Below the pieces are notes generated by a model. That model was given only the letters and a program-made list of their open reading frames with translations, had not been told where the DNA came from and did not search any database. This document shows positions 1 to 12,020 of a DNA stretch of 64,000 nucleotides, in pieces. Within the stretch, counting starts at the first letter, position 1. Each line of letters starts with the position of its first letter. The DNA is taken from contig NC_134932.1 of assembly GCF_051020765.1 (NCBI RefSeq), positions 7,130,001 to 7,194,000 on the forward strand. The letters run 5' to 3'. A program made the translations under genes and the position numbers. Source of the DNA: Lasioglossum baleicum. Its lineage: Eukaryota; Arthropoda; Insecta; Hymenoptera; Halictidae.

Positions 1-1636
1 GCATCCGGCTAACGTACGGATCCCGCTCTCGTGTCCCCCTGCAACCGTAAGAAACGAGCGACCGAAGATGGCTCCGGACTTCCGATCGATTCCATCTAAT
101 CCTCTAATTCCTCCGGTGATCGACGAGGTCCGAGAGTGAGCGGAAAATCGCGCGCGTCCTCGGAGTCGGCTGGTGAAACGGGAGTGGATGGTTTTTCTTA
201 GAAGTTCGAGAAACTTGATGTTTTTGCAATTATTATACAGCAATTTTCGAGATACATAATAACAATTTTCGAGTGCCTCTGTAACCACGGAATATAACCT
301 CGGTAACCACGTACGAGAGTCTAACTGCGCAAGAAGATAATAGGGTGACTTGCAACACCGGCCTCTTTGTGGAAAAGCAAGGGAGAACGGAACGTTTCAG
401 CGTTCCGCGCAAAGAAAAGGATAAAATGTGCACGGCAGGAGATTTAATGATTCAGTGATAGAGATCTGAAGAGGGTTGCGCGCGTCCGCCATCCGGAGCC
501 GACGATTGGGGAAACGATAGAATGAGCAAATGCGCACTCGATAAACATCAACGCGGTCGAGGAGACAAATATGGCGCGTTATCTTCTCCCCGATCACCGC
601 GAAATGGGATTCAGGGTTGTCGTGGATTGTTAACAGGCCTCGTTGTAATTTCTTTATGGCAAAAACTCTGGAGAAAATGTTCCACAAGCTCTGCTACTTC
701 ATGTTTTAACGCTTCGCATCTTGAACAATGCTTAGTTGATATATCGACCATAAGCTAAAAGCTGATTAGTGTTGACACCTTGAGCCTAATACATCAGCGA
801 TAGAGTTCAGACTTTAGTGTGTAGATGTGCCCCGGTTTTCACTACTTGACACTTTATCATTAGTAGTTCTAATAGCCGGATATCTGAAGACTTTTTCTTG
901 GAAGGACCTTGAACTAGGACTCACCGGTGCCAAGTTGCTATGACTTCTAAGTCCTCTGCGTCTCTCAACCTCAATCCTTCATTACCCGATGAGATTACCG
1001 GGTAATCAGGAGACCACTTTTAAGGTGTGGCTTCACTAGTGCGTGACTCTTGACACTTGGCTAGATGAAAATAGCTCATAGCAGCAGCAATTTGTGTAGA
1101 CGTTGATCATAACTTCAAGACACAGTGCTGACCTGACTCACGCACCATTTTATGATGGATTATTGCCTGTTCAAATAATGACTCGATATTTGTAATGTCT
1201 CTATGAGCAGCGATGTAACTTGACAATCTGATAAAACTTTATCGATAGAATAAGCGTAGAATGTAGTATCTATAGCTATTTATATGTAGACTAAAAGTTT
1301 TCCTGTAGAAGATAGTAGAGGGATATAAAAAGAGATCGATAAGACGTGCGGAATCTACGTTTTCAAGATAAATTCGAGCGTTCTGGGAAGTCCTATATGT
1401 AGATAATCGTGGCAATTACTCAGTCGAATGGCCGATGATCCTCCATTTATCGGGGAAGTCACAGTGTATAAATTTCGAAGTAACGATCGGCCGATTCGAC
1501 TGTGTTTGCAGTAGAAACTATGGAAACTGTCATTTTGCGCCAGCAGCCTGGTTATGGAAGATTGTACGAGAGTTGGTCCATCAAGACGTGCCAGATGGAA
1601 ACCATTTCACAAACATATCGTGTTCCAGGAGGGTTG
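1..1636. other. Gene-free stretch
   Basis: GC-rich for the first 180 bases, then AT-richer. I see no convincing coding exon, transposon terminus or RNA gene. A small perfect hairpin (ATTACCCG / CGGGTAAT) lies at about 978-1003. The short open frames here have no recognisable motifs. Confidence 0.5.
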
Positions 1637-1700
1637 GCTGTATTCAGAGTTGGGTAAAAATGTTATTTGAATAAAATGTTTGCCCAACTCTGGCTGTATT
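1637..1700. mobile_element. 48-bp hAT micro-element with perfect 8-bp TSD
   Basis: The element proper is 1645-1692. It begins CAGAGTTGGG and ends CCCAACTCTG, and is flanked on both sides by the identical octamer gctgtatt (1637-1644 and 1693-1700). CAGAG-type terminal inverted repeats and an 8-bp target-site duplication are hallmarks of hAT transposons. It carries almost nothing except its two termini, so it must have been moved by a transposase from elsewhere. The termini match those of the hAT elements at 7685-8076 and 20676-21241. Confidence 0.85.
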
Positions 1701-2242
1701 TAGTCACCACTGTCCTCCACAATTGTCTCCCGCCGTTTTACAAGCAGGTGAATTCTCGTAAAACAAAGTCTGGGAACTTTCGCAGGACAATACGAAATAA
1801 GAAAAAACGATTTCTACAAACGGTTAAGCTCGGGCGACCCTTAAGTGATTCCCGTATCAGCGAATCAGTGGCGCGCAAACCGAGCGTCCCTTATCTCGTG
1901 CAATAGTAGAGGGGACGTTCCGCCTGGATCGCGGGGGCCATTATTAACGAGAGGTTCAGCTGGCCGAAAGATAAAAGCGCCGAGGCCCATTAGCTCCGGC
2001 CTTGGCCAATTACGCAAAGGAGAATAGCTTCGGGTTCGGCGTAGTCGTGTTCATCGTCTCGAAGAACCGCGAGCAGAGAAAACGATCGACCGCATCAATC
2101 GCGCGCGGCACACTGGTGCACGGTTAAATTTACATCGCCGCGCGCCGGCATTACTCGAGAACTCGACCCGTAACGATCATCAGATGCCCGACATTTTCGG
2201 GTTCTCGCATACATCTCTTATCACTCCAGTGTGTCTTTCAAG
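1701..2242. other. Gene-free stretch
   Basis: No coding exon or repeat structure recognised. Moderately GC-rich single-copy-looking DNA. Confidence 0.45.
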
Positions 2243-2384
2243 CATCGCACAGTGGGGTGTTCGCCCGATTTCAGCGGCCACAGCTAGTTCAAAATTCGCT
2301 GAATATTGAAACTGCTGTAACTTTGCTAAAATTTATCCAAATTTGATGAAAAAACAACCATTTTTAAAGCTTGAGATTTCTACT

Positions 2385-2808
2385 TCAATTTCAATTTCAA
2401 CATATCAATTTTAACTTCACTTTCCATTTCGCCTTCAATTTCAACACTCCAATTTCAACTTGAATTTCAACTTCATTTTTTCAGTTTCCACTCCCATTTT
2501 TCAGTTTCAACATCAATTTTTCAAATTCCACTTCAATTTTTCAATTTCAACTTTGATTTTTCATTGTCAATATCAATTTCTCAATTTCAACATCAATTTT
2601 CCAATTTCAACCTTAATTTTTCAATTTTATCTTCAATTTCAAAACTTTAATTAGAATTTCATCTTTAATTTTTCAATTTCAACTTTGATTTTTCATTGTC
2701 AATACCAATTTTTCAATTTCCACTTCAATTTTTGAGTTTTTACATCAATTTCTCAATTTCAACATCAACTTTTCAATTACAACTTCAATTTTTCAATTTC
2801 AACTTTAA
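2385..2808. repeat. Degenerate CAATTTCAA-type tandem array
   Basis: More than 400 bases are built of short variants such as TTTTTCAATTTCAACWTCAA, with unit boundaries blurred. It lies inside the Transib-like element. A mirror-oriented array of the same units is at 43504-43770, and in both places the array abuts the same non-repetitive module. Confidence 0.75.
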
Positions 2809-2960
2809 ATGCACGTAGAAGGTCCCCCTTTTCGGTTTTCCGCTTATATCTCGGAAATGATGCGTCCTAGCGATAAGACCATTCTATACAAAATTAAAGC
2901 TGACAAAATGTGCCACAAGATTGATTCGATTCAGTTTTCCGCTATCTCGCATATCTCGTA
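2809..2960 (+). repeat. Dispersed module shared with the 43-kb fold-back
   Basis: This 150-bp segment (starting at gcacgtagaaggtccc and containing ctagcgataagaccattc) recurs at about 43097-43250 in the same orientation and at about 43345-43503 inverted. An open frame runs through it, but the divergence includes stops and no protein family is recognisable. I read it as transposon interior. Confidence 0.65.
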
Positions 2961-4269
2961 TTATTTGTTCGAGTTAGTGTTTTTCTTCAATTTCAATTTC
3001 AACATATCAATTTTAACATTTTTAACTTCACTTACAATTTCGACTCGTATCAAATTTTGAGTATAAAAGTGTTGACCTTCGTATGTCCTAAACCTACTAG
3101 TTTACGAGATATGTTATCCAAAGAAGAAAGAAAATTGTTTCGATAATATCTCGTTAACTAATTAGATTTAAGACATATGGAGGTCAATGCATTTTTACTC
3201 AGAATTCGATAGTGTATCGATTCATGATACAAAAAGTAGGTATTTCCGTTAAAACAAATCAAGGTGACCTTGAAATTTCCTCAATGCCTCCACCCACGCA
3301 GAAAATGTTTATGTCACAATATGTTTCCCTCTATACCGTGCAAATTTTGTTGATAGCATATTTTCATATTATTACAAATAACGGCAATATTCAAAGTGGA
3401 CATAGTTATTGCCCCACCCTGTATATTATTTCAATTTCATGTGTATAATGTTTCCTTATTTTAGTGTATATTGTGTGTTTATTATTATTATTATTTAGTA
3501 TTTACTTAAGTTAATACGCAGATATAGCGAATGGGAACATGAGGATGTGAGAGATTTTTTCGTAAATCAACTATAAAACACGGAGTCAGTCGTAGTCAGA
3601 GCCAATATTTCTTGCATCTTAATCAGAAAACTTCAAAGAATACAATGGCATAGAAATGAACACCGGGACTCACCCGGAAGTATAACAATTTCATTACCAA
3701 AGTCTTAGAATGATAAAAAAGGTGACTGAATCGTTGGTTATCTTTAAATATTATTAACTACAAAACTGTATATAGTACAAAAGTGAATTTCTCTTAAAAG
3801 TATACCCTATACTTAGCTAAGAAAAACTTCTATAAAACAAAAATCTGTATGTGTATGTAAATAAGGTAAAAATTACTGATAGGTGAATTCGTTGAGAAAT
3901 GAAAGCGGATTAACAGAAATTCAAACTTCCGACAAATTTCAGAGCTTAATGGATACATGAATGGGGAAAACGAACGATGGGAGATTGTTCCTCAGATATT
4001 CAACTAACTGGAGCCACAAAAATTTTACAATTTACGACAATTTTTTAATATTGAATTTCGATCGCTGAAATCGGGCAAATACCCCACTGTGCATCGCTGA
4101 AATTGATAATCTAGAGCGGCGCGAGTCCCTTTGTGCCATCTTCTCATGGACGAGTAATGCCTCTAATTTTAGTGAAATTTAACCGTGCACTACTGTATCG
4201 TGCGTCTCGGTGGTCGGACAAAGTGTCGCCGGGGCCGAGATTGAATAGAAGAGCCGTGGAGGCAGAAAG

Positions 4270-4890
4270 CGCGGCGGAAAACGATTGCGGGGCGAGGAAC
4301 GGGGAGAAGGGAAGTGGGGGCGACGTAGAAACACAGAGAGCGAACACGACACAGGTTGAGAAAGAGAGAGAAAGAGAGCAGAGAGAGAAAGTACACGGGG
4401 GGGGGGTGGACAGAGGAAACAAGAAAGGGAAGCTGGGCTGTGTCGTATCGTCGCGACGACGGATGTAGAAAGTGAGAGGGGTTGAACATGCACAGATAGC
4501 TAGAGCAAGGGGGGAACCCGCGACAGACGGATAAAGATGGGCGTTGGAATAGGGACAAAGGGAGGGAACAGCGGTAGGGGCCACGGAGAAAGAACGAAAC
4601 AGCAAGAGAAAGAGCCTTGTGTCGAGAGGGAGAGGAGGGATAGAATCCCGGATAAAGAAATGAAAACGAGCAGAGAGTCGCGGATGGATGGTCGGATAGA
4701 AGTCGCGTTGGAAACTTGCGAGGAACGGGGTACAGAGCCAACGGATAGAAAGTTTCGAGTGGGGTGAGGGGAGGGAGAGGGACAGAGATAGATAGATAGA
4801 TAGATGGATAGAGAAGGCCGGAGGAGAGGGGGTATGGCAGAATGAAAATGCAGATAGAAGCACGCGGAGGGAGAGAAAGAGAAGGATCGT
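4270..4890. repeat. Purine-rich low-complexity tract
   Basis: About 600 bases are strongly biased to A and G on the plus strand (GAGAGA, GGGGAGGG and AAAGAGAG runs), ending with a (GATA)n stretch near 4784-4810. Long opposite-strand frames of 255-289 codons exist only because the complement is CT-rich, giving Ser/Leu/Pro-rich translations. They are not genes. Confidence 0.7.
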
Positions 4891-6129
4891 AGATGATATC
4901 GAAGCAGGGTTCGCGCAGCAGAAATACAAACAGGGTTGTATTGTAGTCCAACGGCATTGTCTGCGGGCGTGCGGAGACCTACGCAGCCTCTCTGCCCCCT
5001 CCCCCACCGTCATCTCTGCCGCCCCCCCCCTCCTTAAAACAAAGCCTCTCCAACAGGGCTGCCAACAGGGGAATGCACAATTACATACACGGCCGCCTAC
5101 TCCAGACTGTCCTAAGAAGCTTTAATTAACGAAGGCTTGCGGCCTGCCCCCCTCTCCCGCCCCCCTACTACCACGACAACCAAGAGCCGCGCATCGCACG
5201 AAAGTGAACACGAGAAGCGTGCAAGGGGGCCCCGAAGGGGGAGAGGGGCCTTTAGGCACCATTCGCGCGCTCGCACCGGGAAGTGCGTAACGACTTTACG
5301 ATCGACTTCCGCGTGAACGGCCTCGCCAGCCCTTTTTCGACCGAATCGAGAATCGCCTGCAATTATTTCGAGCGACGGGGTGTCGGGGGATACGGGGGGG
5401 GGAGGGGCAGAGAGGGTTGTAGGATCGAGGTATTGATTGTACGCGTAATGCGTGCGGCGTTCGAATGCGGGCGAGGTGAAGAATGCGGTGAGTTTGGGGG
5501 CGCGACGATGAGGTCGACTCTCATTCGACTTTGCGGAGGTCGTGGTCGCGATAATGCAAATGATTTGTCCTCGTCTTTCCTCGCTCTTCAAAATGTTTCT
5601 CGTGTCAAAATGACATCGTCGCACACACGTAGCGAGCGTCAGTGAGAATGAAATTATCGAGTCGAATGACCCTCAATGTTAACCATCTTCGAGTCAGACC
5701 GAAGCGCGATGGTAATCGCAGTGCAACTGCAAAGTACAGTGTCATTCGTAGGGTCACCAGTGCTTAAACCGCTCGACGCGCACGGCCACAAACGGAACCG
5801 TTCTTCCGTGCAACCGCAATAAGAATTCCCGCAAGCTGAGAGCCACTTATTAAGATGCTCAGCATAACCTAGCATTAGCATTGTCAGCCTGACATTACGT
5901 GGATCCGTAAAAAAACGGGCTACTTAGGGTTTACGGGGACTTAAACTTCCTTCTTGTAGGACCGTCTTACAATTAGAGCTGGTTGACCATGATATCTCGG
6001 AACTCTCCAAGTCTCCTAGGAAGTTTTCGATGCAGACTAACTGTGTATTCGCGAAAAAGTGGCAAAAATTCAATTTCTGCCGACACGGGATTACACATTG
6101 AGAGTAAAGAATAAACTGAGCATTAAGTG
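4891..6129. other. Gene-free GC-rich stretch
   Basis: Contains C-runs and G-runs around 4990-5030 and 5390-5410. Overlapping open frames on both strands fit GC-rich chance frames. No recognisable protein or repeat. Confidence 0.45.
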
Positions 6130-6266
6130 TACAGGGTCATCCAAAATAGACTATAGGAAGTTTTAATTTTATTGGTTTTTTTATTGAATTATCAGGTATC
6201 ATCTATGACAAGTATGTGTGAAAGACGATATCTGTCAAATGACCGCCATGACCATGTCTGCAGACA

Positions 6267-6560
6267 TCAATTCGAAGAAATGTTCAATTCTTGAGAACGA
6301 CGTGGAATTGATGTTGATGAGTCAGTAGCAACACTTTCACGAACAGCAGCAATGTTTTCACTCGAACGAGCTGTTTTTGGTCTATCAGACTTTGGTTTAT
6401 CATGAACAGATCCAGTTTCAACAAATTCTAACCAAGTTTCGAATTGTTTGCTCTGATAGACGATTATGTATTCCGAAAAAGTCACGTAATTTTTTATTGA
6501 ACACTGATTTGCAAAATAACTTTAACACGCTCTTCAATCGTATACGACTTCATTGTTAAA
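6267..6560 (-). pseudogene. Transposase N-terminal (DNA-binding) fragment, Tc1/mariner-related
   Basis: On the minus strand from about 6560 to 6267 a frame encodes part of a helix-turn-helix region typical of insect Tc1/mariner-like transposons. Signatures are TGSVHDKPKSDRPKTARS, then SENIAAVRESV and IPRRSQELNIS. The preceding helix (FGIHNRLSEQTIRN) is in a different frame, so there is at least one frameshift, and the protein stops right after the ELNIS region. The catalytic DDE domain is absent. It is dead, and it would normally act in the nucleus on transposon ends. The neighbouring sequence gtacagggtcatccaaaa near 6130 may be one terminus. Confidence 0.75.
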
Positions 6561-7471
6561 ATTGTCTATCATTGTAGGTTAGAAATACAAGAAAGTCACA
6601 AGGAACAAACACGGCGTTTGACAGATATTCTCAATCAACATGCTAAAGGTACTTTTCAATAACCCATTACAATCATATTTATTCCCAAGCGATTTGTTAT
6701 CAGGAAAACTGACTATGCACAACGTCTGAAATAAGGCACATTTACCGTAATTGGTTCAACGAAAGTGCGAATGCGTGTTGGGCGCATAAAATAAATATGT
6801 AGCAGCGATGTGTATCTCAGCCGCGCCTTTTTCGTCGCCCGGTGTGCACGTGCCGAGCACGGAACAGGTAATAGAAATTTCGCGTGATAACTGAGAAATT
6901 TGCAAGAGACCGTGCGAAAATTGTGGATATCTTAATTTCCAGTTCGTGTCCACGGCGCTGATCGCGACGGAGACGAGGCGACACGCGAGCAGAACTGCTG
7001 GTCGCGTGTTCTCTGCGACCCGTGGATGCAACGTCATCGTCGACACCTGTTTCCGGGTATGCCTTACCGATCCACCGTGCTCGATCACGTACACGAGGTC
7101 GCATGATTCATACTCGAGCCTTGTCACCGACAGACTGGAGATCCCCCATCCGTCCGAACATGTTCCGTGGCCGAATCATTGCCGGTGACACTGTTACACT
7201 GTGCACAACAGTGATTGGTTAAATACGACTAACACTGTCAAATTTAAAGTTGCACGACGCATCCCCACTCTTCCCCTACCACTTTTAGTGTCTCTCCTTC
7301 CGGAATCGCCAGATTAAGACTTGTCTCCCACTCTACTCTTCCCTCTTCGTTTTTCTTCTCTTCGTTTGGTCTCTGTCGTGCTTTTGTCACAATTTTTCCC
7401 CTGAATTCGAGTCAATTCCTCTGATCTGGCGACACACTGTCTCTTTTCTTCGATTAAAGTCACCTCCCCAC
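6561..7471. other. Gene-free stretch
   Basis: A CpG-rich part at 6800-7130 has overlapping frames on both strands, and the rest is AT-rich. No motif or repeat identified. Confidence 0.4.
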
Positions 7472-7475
7472 TTAA

Positions 7476-8102
7476 CCCTTGTGTAGTCAACCAAAATGTA
7501 TATATAGATTATTTAAAACCATCCTGTATTTAACATGTTTGCACAAATTCTCATTATAAGACTGAAATTTATACATATATCTGCGAGTAAAGAACGGATA
7601 TTCAGAAAAATTGTTTAATATTTTTTAGAGGAAGATGAACAAATTGTTGAAAGAAACACAGTATGTAAATGGGTACCCAGGTACCAGAGTTGGGCATTAA
7701 TCGATTAAAATTTTAATCATGATTGATTAATTAATGTATACGATTAAAAAAAGGAATCATCGAAAAAAAAACATAAAAGCACGTAAACAGAATTTGTATT
7801 ATGGACCAAATGACAATACACCTAAACTCAGTTTACATTTTTTTCAGTATTCATACAGTTCTGATTACGTATTTCATTTCGAAATTTCAGCAGTTAATCA
7901 TTAATCAATTATCCGATTGACGATTAATAATCGTTAATCGCAATTAACGATTAATAAGTATTTAATCGTTAACCACAATTTTAACGACTAAACAAGGAGA
8001 TCAATTGTTAATTGCGTTTAACGATTAAAGTAGAAATTTAGTCGTCAATCGTTGATTAAATTTTTGCCCAACTCTGCCAGGTACCCGGTTGACTACACAA
8101 GG
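7476..8102. mobile_element. piggyBac-like MITE, interrupted by a hAT element
   Basis: The left end is TTAA (7472-7475) followed by CCCTTGTGTAGTCAACC. The right end is GGTTGACTACACAAGG, finishing at 8102. TTAA plus a CCC start is the piggyBac pattern, and the right-hand TTAA has decayed. The hAT element 7685-8076 is inserted close to its right end. Confidence 0.6.
7685..8076. mobile_element. hAT MITE with perfect 8-bp TSD
   Basis: The ends CAGAGTTGGGCA and TGCCCAACTCTG are flanked by the octamer ccaggtac on both sides (7677-7684 and 8077-8084). The interior is AT-rich and made largely of TTAATCGATTAA-type permutations, many self-complementary. There is no transposase. It is closely related to 20676-21241. 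Confidence 0.9.
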
Positions 8103-8424
8103 CGTAAGGCGTTACACTCGTTCCCAGGATTGCAATTCCTCATTTCTCGATAATACAACACACAGGGGTTGTCAGCAGTAAAAACGCTAGATGAAAGATC
8201 TATCTAGGGCGCTATCTCCCTCAAAAGTCTTATTTTTTCGTTTACGAGGCGTAATTTGCATTATTCGGCAGCATGTAGCTACGAAAATATGAGATTGTTG
8301 CATATGAAATGTCCGATTTTAGAATGCGACTCTTATAAAACGTTTCGATCAAGAAATGCTGTTACAGTCTAGTACTCTAGTTTATTATGTATAAAACTTT
8401 GAGGTAGGAGAAGCTAAACCATAA

Positions 8425-8613
8425 CACTCTAAATGACCGCTTCTAGATTTTTTATTTCACAATTAATGAAATTATAAAGATGCTTCCATAAGAAATATCT
8501 TTATTAGAGCACATATTATAATAAGAACCGCGCGAAGTCTAAATAAATTAATTCTTGTCATTTTTATAAGGCAACCACGTGCTTGTTGCTTTTATAGCTC
8601 GGTACGTTTAGTG
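8425..8613. mobile_element. piggyBac-like MITE (CACTAAACC family), left end damaged
   Basis: The right end reads GGTACGTTTAGTG followed by TTAA (8614-8617). The left end CACTCTAAATGACCGCTTCTAG looks like the family start with about 20 bases deleted. The body shares the phrase tgtcatttttataagg with the copies at 30529, 47 kb and 49335. Confidence 0.55.
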
Positions 8614-8617
8614 TTAA

Positions 8618-10179
8618 TATCCTATGTTCAATTTTAATTTAGATGTATAATTTCACTTTTAAATCAAGTTTATGTCAACGTTAACCAATACGACTGTCGT
8701 GTATTCCCAATAATGCAAATTACGGCTCGTAAACGAAGAAATAGGACTTTTGACGGAGACAGTGCCCTAAATCGATCTTTTATCTAGCGTTTTTGACTTT
8801 GCATTATTGATAAATGAGAAGGCGACTCCGAAAAAGGTGTCTATTCCCATAAACACCCGCAGTCGGGCTCGAATCTGGTTACCTGTGCAGATTGAGACTC
8901 GCCCGATGCTATCTGTCGCGGATAAATCATCATCGACGATCAAAAATCGCGGCTCGGTAAGAGGGCGCGCCCGCTCAGAATTACGATTCCCACTGAACGA
9001 TCAATTTCTGGCGCGATGGCCGCAATCACGTGGGTGTAACTTACGATTATAGCGAATTGTGCTGGCCACGTCGTTGCAGTGTTGCATGAAATTGTTTAAC
9101 TTGATTTAAACGCGCTAGATCCCGTGTTAGGGAACCGTTTGAAAGTTTCGAAGTAACAAGAGAAATGGAGTGTGTGCTTTTTTCAGTCTATCCCAATCAA
9201 ATGTTACCTTACGCAAAGACCTAGTTTTAACGAATTTCGTGATATAAAATTTGTTTAATTAACTCCACCATTTTCATGGACACGGCTGACTCGTCACTAT
9301 AAATGGTAAAATGATGGCGTCGGAACACGCTCCGCGATAATGCGATACATCACAGGGGGAAAGGCGAAATTGAACGTGCAAACGGCGTTATCAGGTCATC
9401 CGAGGATCGCGGGGGTTCACGATCTAACGATGACGAATAATTCCCGTGCAGTATCGTTTCCTCTAATTCCAGATAAACAAGCAGATTGCCTTGTTCCCGG
9501 CGGAGCGGCTCGGTGAAACGTGAATTCCCGGTAGGAAACACGTCGACTTATGCAGGATGTACCATTGACGGTGCAATTTCCAGACGAGCCGCGATAGAAT
9601 CGCGGACGATTTGGCAGCGTTTGACATTTCGTTGGGCTCGAAACGTGTATACGAGACACGGTAGACGGCTCTCGGATTGGGGTGTTGCGGGGAGAGGACG
9701 AAAGGAACAGGGAGACAGAGAGACGGCGAGAGGGGTGGGGACGGGGAGGGGAAAAGAAACCAGCCAGTCATTATGCAGAAGAGTGTACATTATTAACGTA
9801 CGTCGTGCCGACTGACAGACGTAAGGGGTTTTAACGAGTTCCGGCGATTGTTCACGACGATAGAAGGAACGACGAAAATACAAGCCCGGCCAACGAGTGC
9901 CTGGACCAACGATTACAGCACCGCGCCTAGACGTTTTATTGCCTCGTTTATTGTGACCCTTGATTCACCGTTACCGCCGGCCTCAATTACAATTCTTACA
10001 CACTTTATGCTCGAAATAAATGACGCGATTTTGACCGGCCTTTTTATTGCGCCCGTAATTCCGTCGCGATTACCAGAGACCGAGGGTCGAATCGAAGGCG
10101 GGACGAGAATCGAAAGAGGCTCAGTCTGCGATTTGAGGAGCATTGATTCAGGCTTTTTCCGCGTTCAAAATTACATAGT
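8618..10179. other. Gene-free stretch
   Basis: Mixed composition, GC-rich at 8830-9060 and 9350-9800. Overlapping open frames on both strands lack any recognisable domain. Confidence 0.4.
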
Positions 10180-10419
10180 AATTGAAGGGGTGGATGGATA
10201 AAGGTGTCAAGTTTGTTTTCTATAAAAGAGTTTTTAACAAAATATGTTGTCCTCTTTTGATGAATGAAGATAATAACACAAATCAATTACAAATATATAT
10301 ATATAAAGATAATAATTACCTTCATTCATCAAAGAAGGACAACATACCTCGCTAAAAACTATTTTACAGAAAACAAACAATTTGTTACTTGACAGCTTTA
10401 TCCATTCACCCCTTCAATT
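10180..10419. repeat. Fold-back (inverted repeat) element
   Basis: Arms of about 90-100 bp: the left begins aattgaaggggtggatgg, and the right ends ccattcaccccttcaatt. Both include tgttgtcctcttttgatgaatgaa or its complement. The loop is a short AT-rich tract around 10270-10320. No flanking duplication could be assigned. Confidence 0.75.
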
Positions 10420-11711
10420 GTATTGTAAGCTCATAGATGTCTCAATAAAGAGCCATTACGTTATTCAGCAGTTCGACATCGTGTTTGTAATTAACACTTT
10501 ACCTACCGGAAGCATATTAATAGGGTTTTCAATAATTTTGCTGTACCAAAAGAAAGCATAGAAATTTTCTTTCACATTGCAATCTTAAATGAAACTATTA
10601 GATGACGCTATTGAGGGTGTCTGTGTAGTTCATAATGAAAATTGCTGTTACTATTGAAGGTTCCATTAGAAAGTGTTTAGCCATGAACCATAGATTTTTC
10701 AAAATTAAGCAACAATCACCGGGTCGGTAACGTGTGAATAATGCATAATTAACAGGAACACGAATTTCGGCCAGTTTTCGCGATTCTGGTCCTCCGTGCG
10801 GCGGCAGCAAAGTGGCCACTCGAGAAGCCTGTAACCTCTCTTCAGCAAACGGTAATCTCCCTCGAGTGATTCGTTCGGTCTGTTCGGAACAGAAGCTCCG
10901 CGGAAAGGTGTCGGGGCCGCCCTCCTCTCCGCCTCGTTTTCCCGGCTTGGTATTCCGTAAACGGCGTCGCGTGTGAATTCGTCGATGGTGCCGAGTGTCA
11001 AGTGCGCGTCTTCGGGCGATCGTACGTGAATCTACTGCGGAAGACTGTGTAGCCTCGTGTTTCACGGGGTTCAGGAGTCGATTGTGAACGTTTGTTTCGT
11101 CACGTTCGACCTTTCCTGGACACCGGCAGCCAGCCAGAGTCACGAGAGACAGAGAGACTAGGGAACGATGCGACGGGTCCCGTTCCAGCTTTTATACGAG
11201 AGGCCTCTTCTAATGCAGAACGCATTGCGTGCGACCGTTTTACCACCGCAAAATCGCTACGTGGCAATCAGGGGACGCGAGCGTGCTGCGATATCGAATC
11301 GGAACGACCGAACCAGGAATCCCCAGGATCCAGCCTCGGGGAATAATCGAACGATTTATCTGCCGCCGATGCCTTCTGTTTCCGATTTCTTCGGCATCCG
11401 CAGATCCCCGATATCCTATGCGCGCGGAATCCTCACGGTCGCCAGAGGAACGTAGGAATATCTCTGTTAACACTCGCACGGTTGTCGACTGGTCTTTCTA
11501 TACCAGATTAGACGTATAGTCTTCGTCATTGTCAATACAATAAACGCTGTTTTAATAGCTCTGCAGTTTCAATTTTGAGTGATAAAGTATCTACTCCAAA
11601 GCGGTAGGAACAATCCCAACAAAAACATCCTGGAAACAGGAGCCAAGTTCCCATGGCCGTAAAAAGTTGCGAGATCAAACAAAATACGGCCAAGTTCGTT
11701 AGCTCAGAAAT
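10420..11711. other. Gene-free stretch
   Basis: AT-rich to 10740, then GC-rich to 11460. A 181-codon minus-strand frame at 10598-11143 is Arg-rich, without domain signatures, and overlapped by other frames. I treat it as chance. Confidence 0.4.
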
Positions 11712-12020
11712 AACTCTTGCAATACTGAAAAAAGCGTTTGTAAAAATTAGTTTAAAAGCACGCTATTTAATTTTTAATGAATTACATGGAGGGCTAAATT
11801 ATTCAAACACATCGAAAAAGTACAAATCCCTGACCTTGAAATTCCTAAACCAAGAATACAAAGAAAAAGAAAACCTCCTGCAATTAGAAAAAATAATCAA
11901 CTAACAAAGAAAAAAAAACAACATAAGCCTCAAACGGGACAACTCTTGCAATACTGAAAAAAGCGTTTGTAAAAATTAGTTTAGAAGAGCGCTATGTAAT
12001 CTTTAAAGAGTTACGTGGCG
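11712..12020 (+). repeat. Direct repeat of about 80 bp
   Basis: Positions 11712-11792 and 11941-12020 share aactcttgcaatactgaaa and the following 60 bases with few changes, 229 bp apart. The first copy lies in an AT-rich 83-codon frame with no recognisable domain. An A-rich run precedes the second copy. It may be retro-element debris. Confidence 0.55.

Larger units (their letters stand above)
2248..4091. mobile_element. Transib-like non-autonomous DNA transposon
   Basis: The left end at 2248 reads CACAGTGGGGTGTTCGCCCG and the right end, reverse-complemented from 4091, reads CACAGTGGGGTATTTGCCCG, followed in both by ATTTCAGCG. The flanks are the direct 5-bp repeat catcg (2243-2247 and 4092-4096). 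CACAGTG-type ends and 5-bp TSDs are known for Transib, the superfamily related to RAG1, and CACAGTG equals the V(D)J heptamer. No transposase reading frame is visible inside. The interior holds a degenerate tandem array and a module shared with 43.1-43.8 kb. An alternative boundary would give a 7-bp duplication (gcatcgc), so the superfamily call is inference. Confidence 0.6.

Noticed and set aside
4144..5013. 289- and 255-codon minus-strand frames
   Set aside because: They are the complement of a purine-rich tract and give Ser/Leu/Pro low-complexity translations with no domain.
10598..11143. 181-codon minus-strand frame
   Set aside because: Arg-rich with no recognisable motif, and frames are open in other phases over the same GC-rich stretch.
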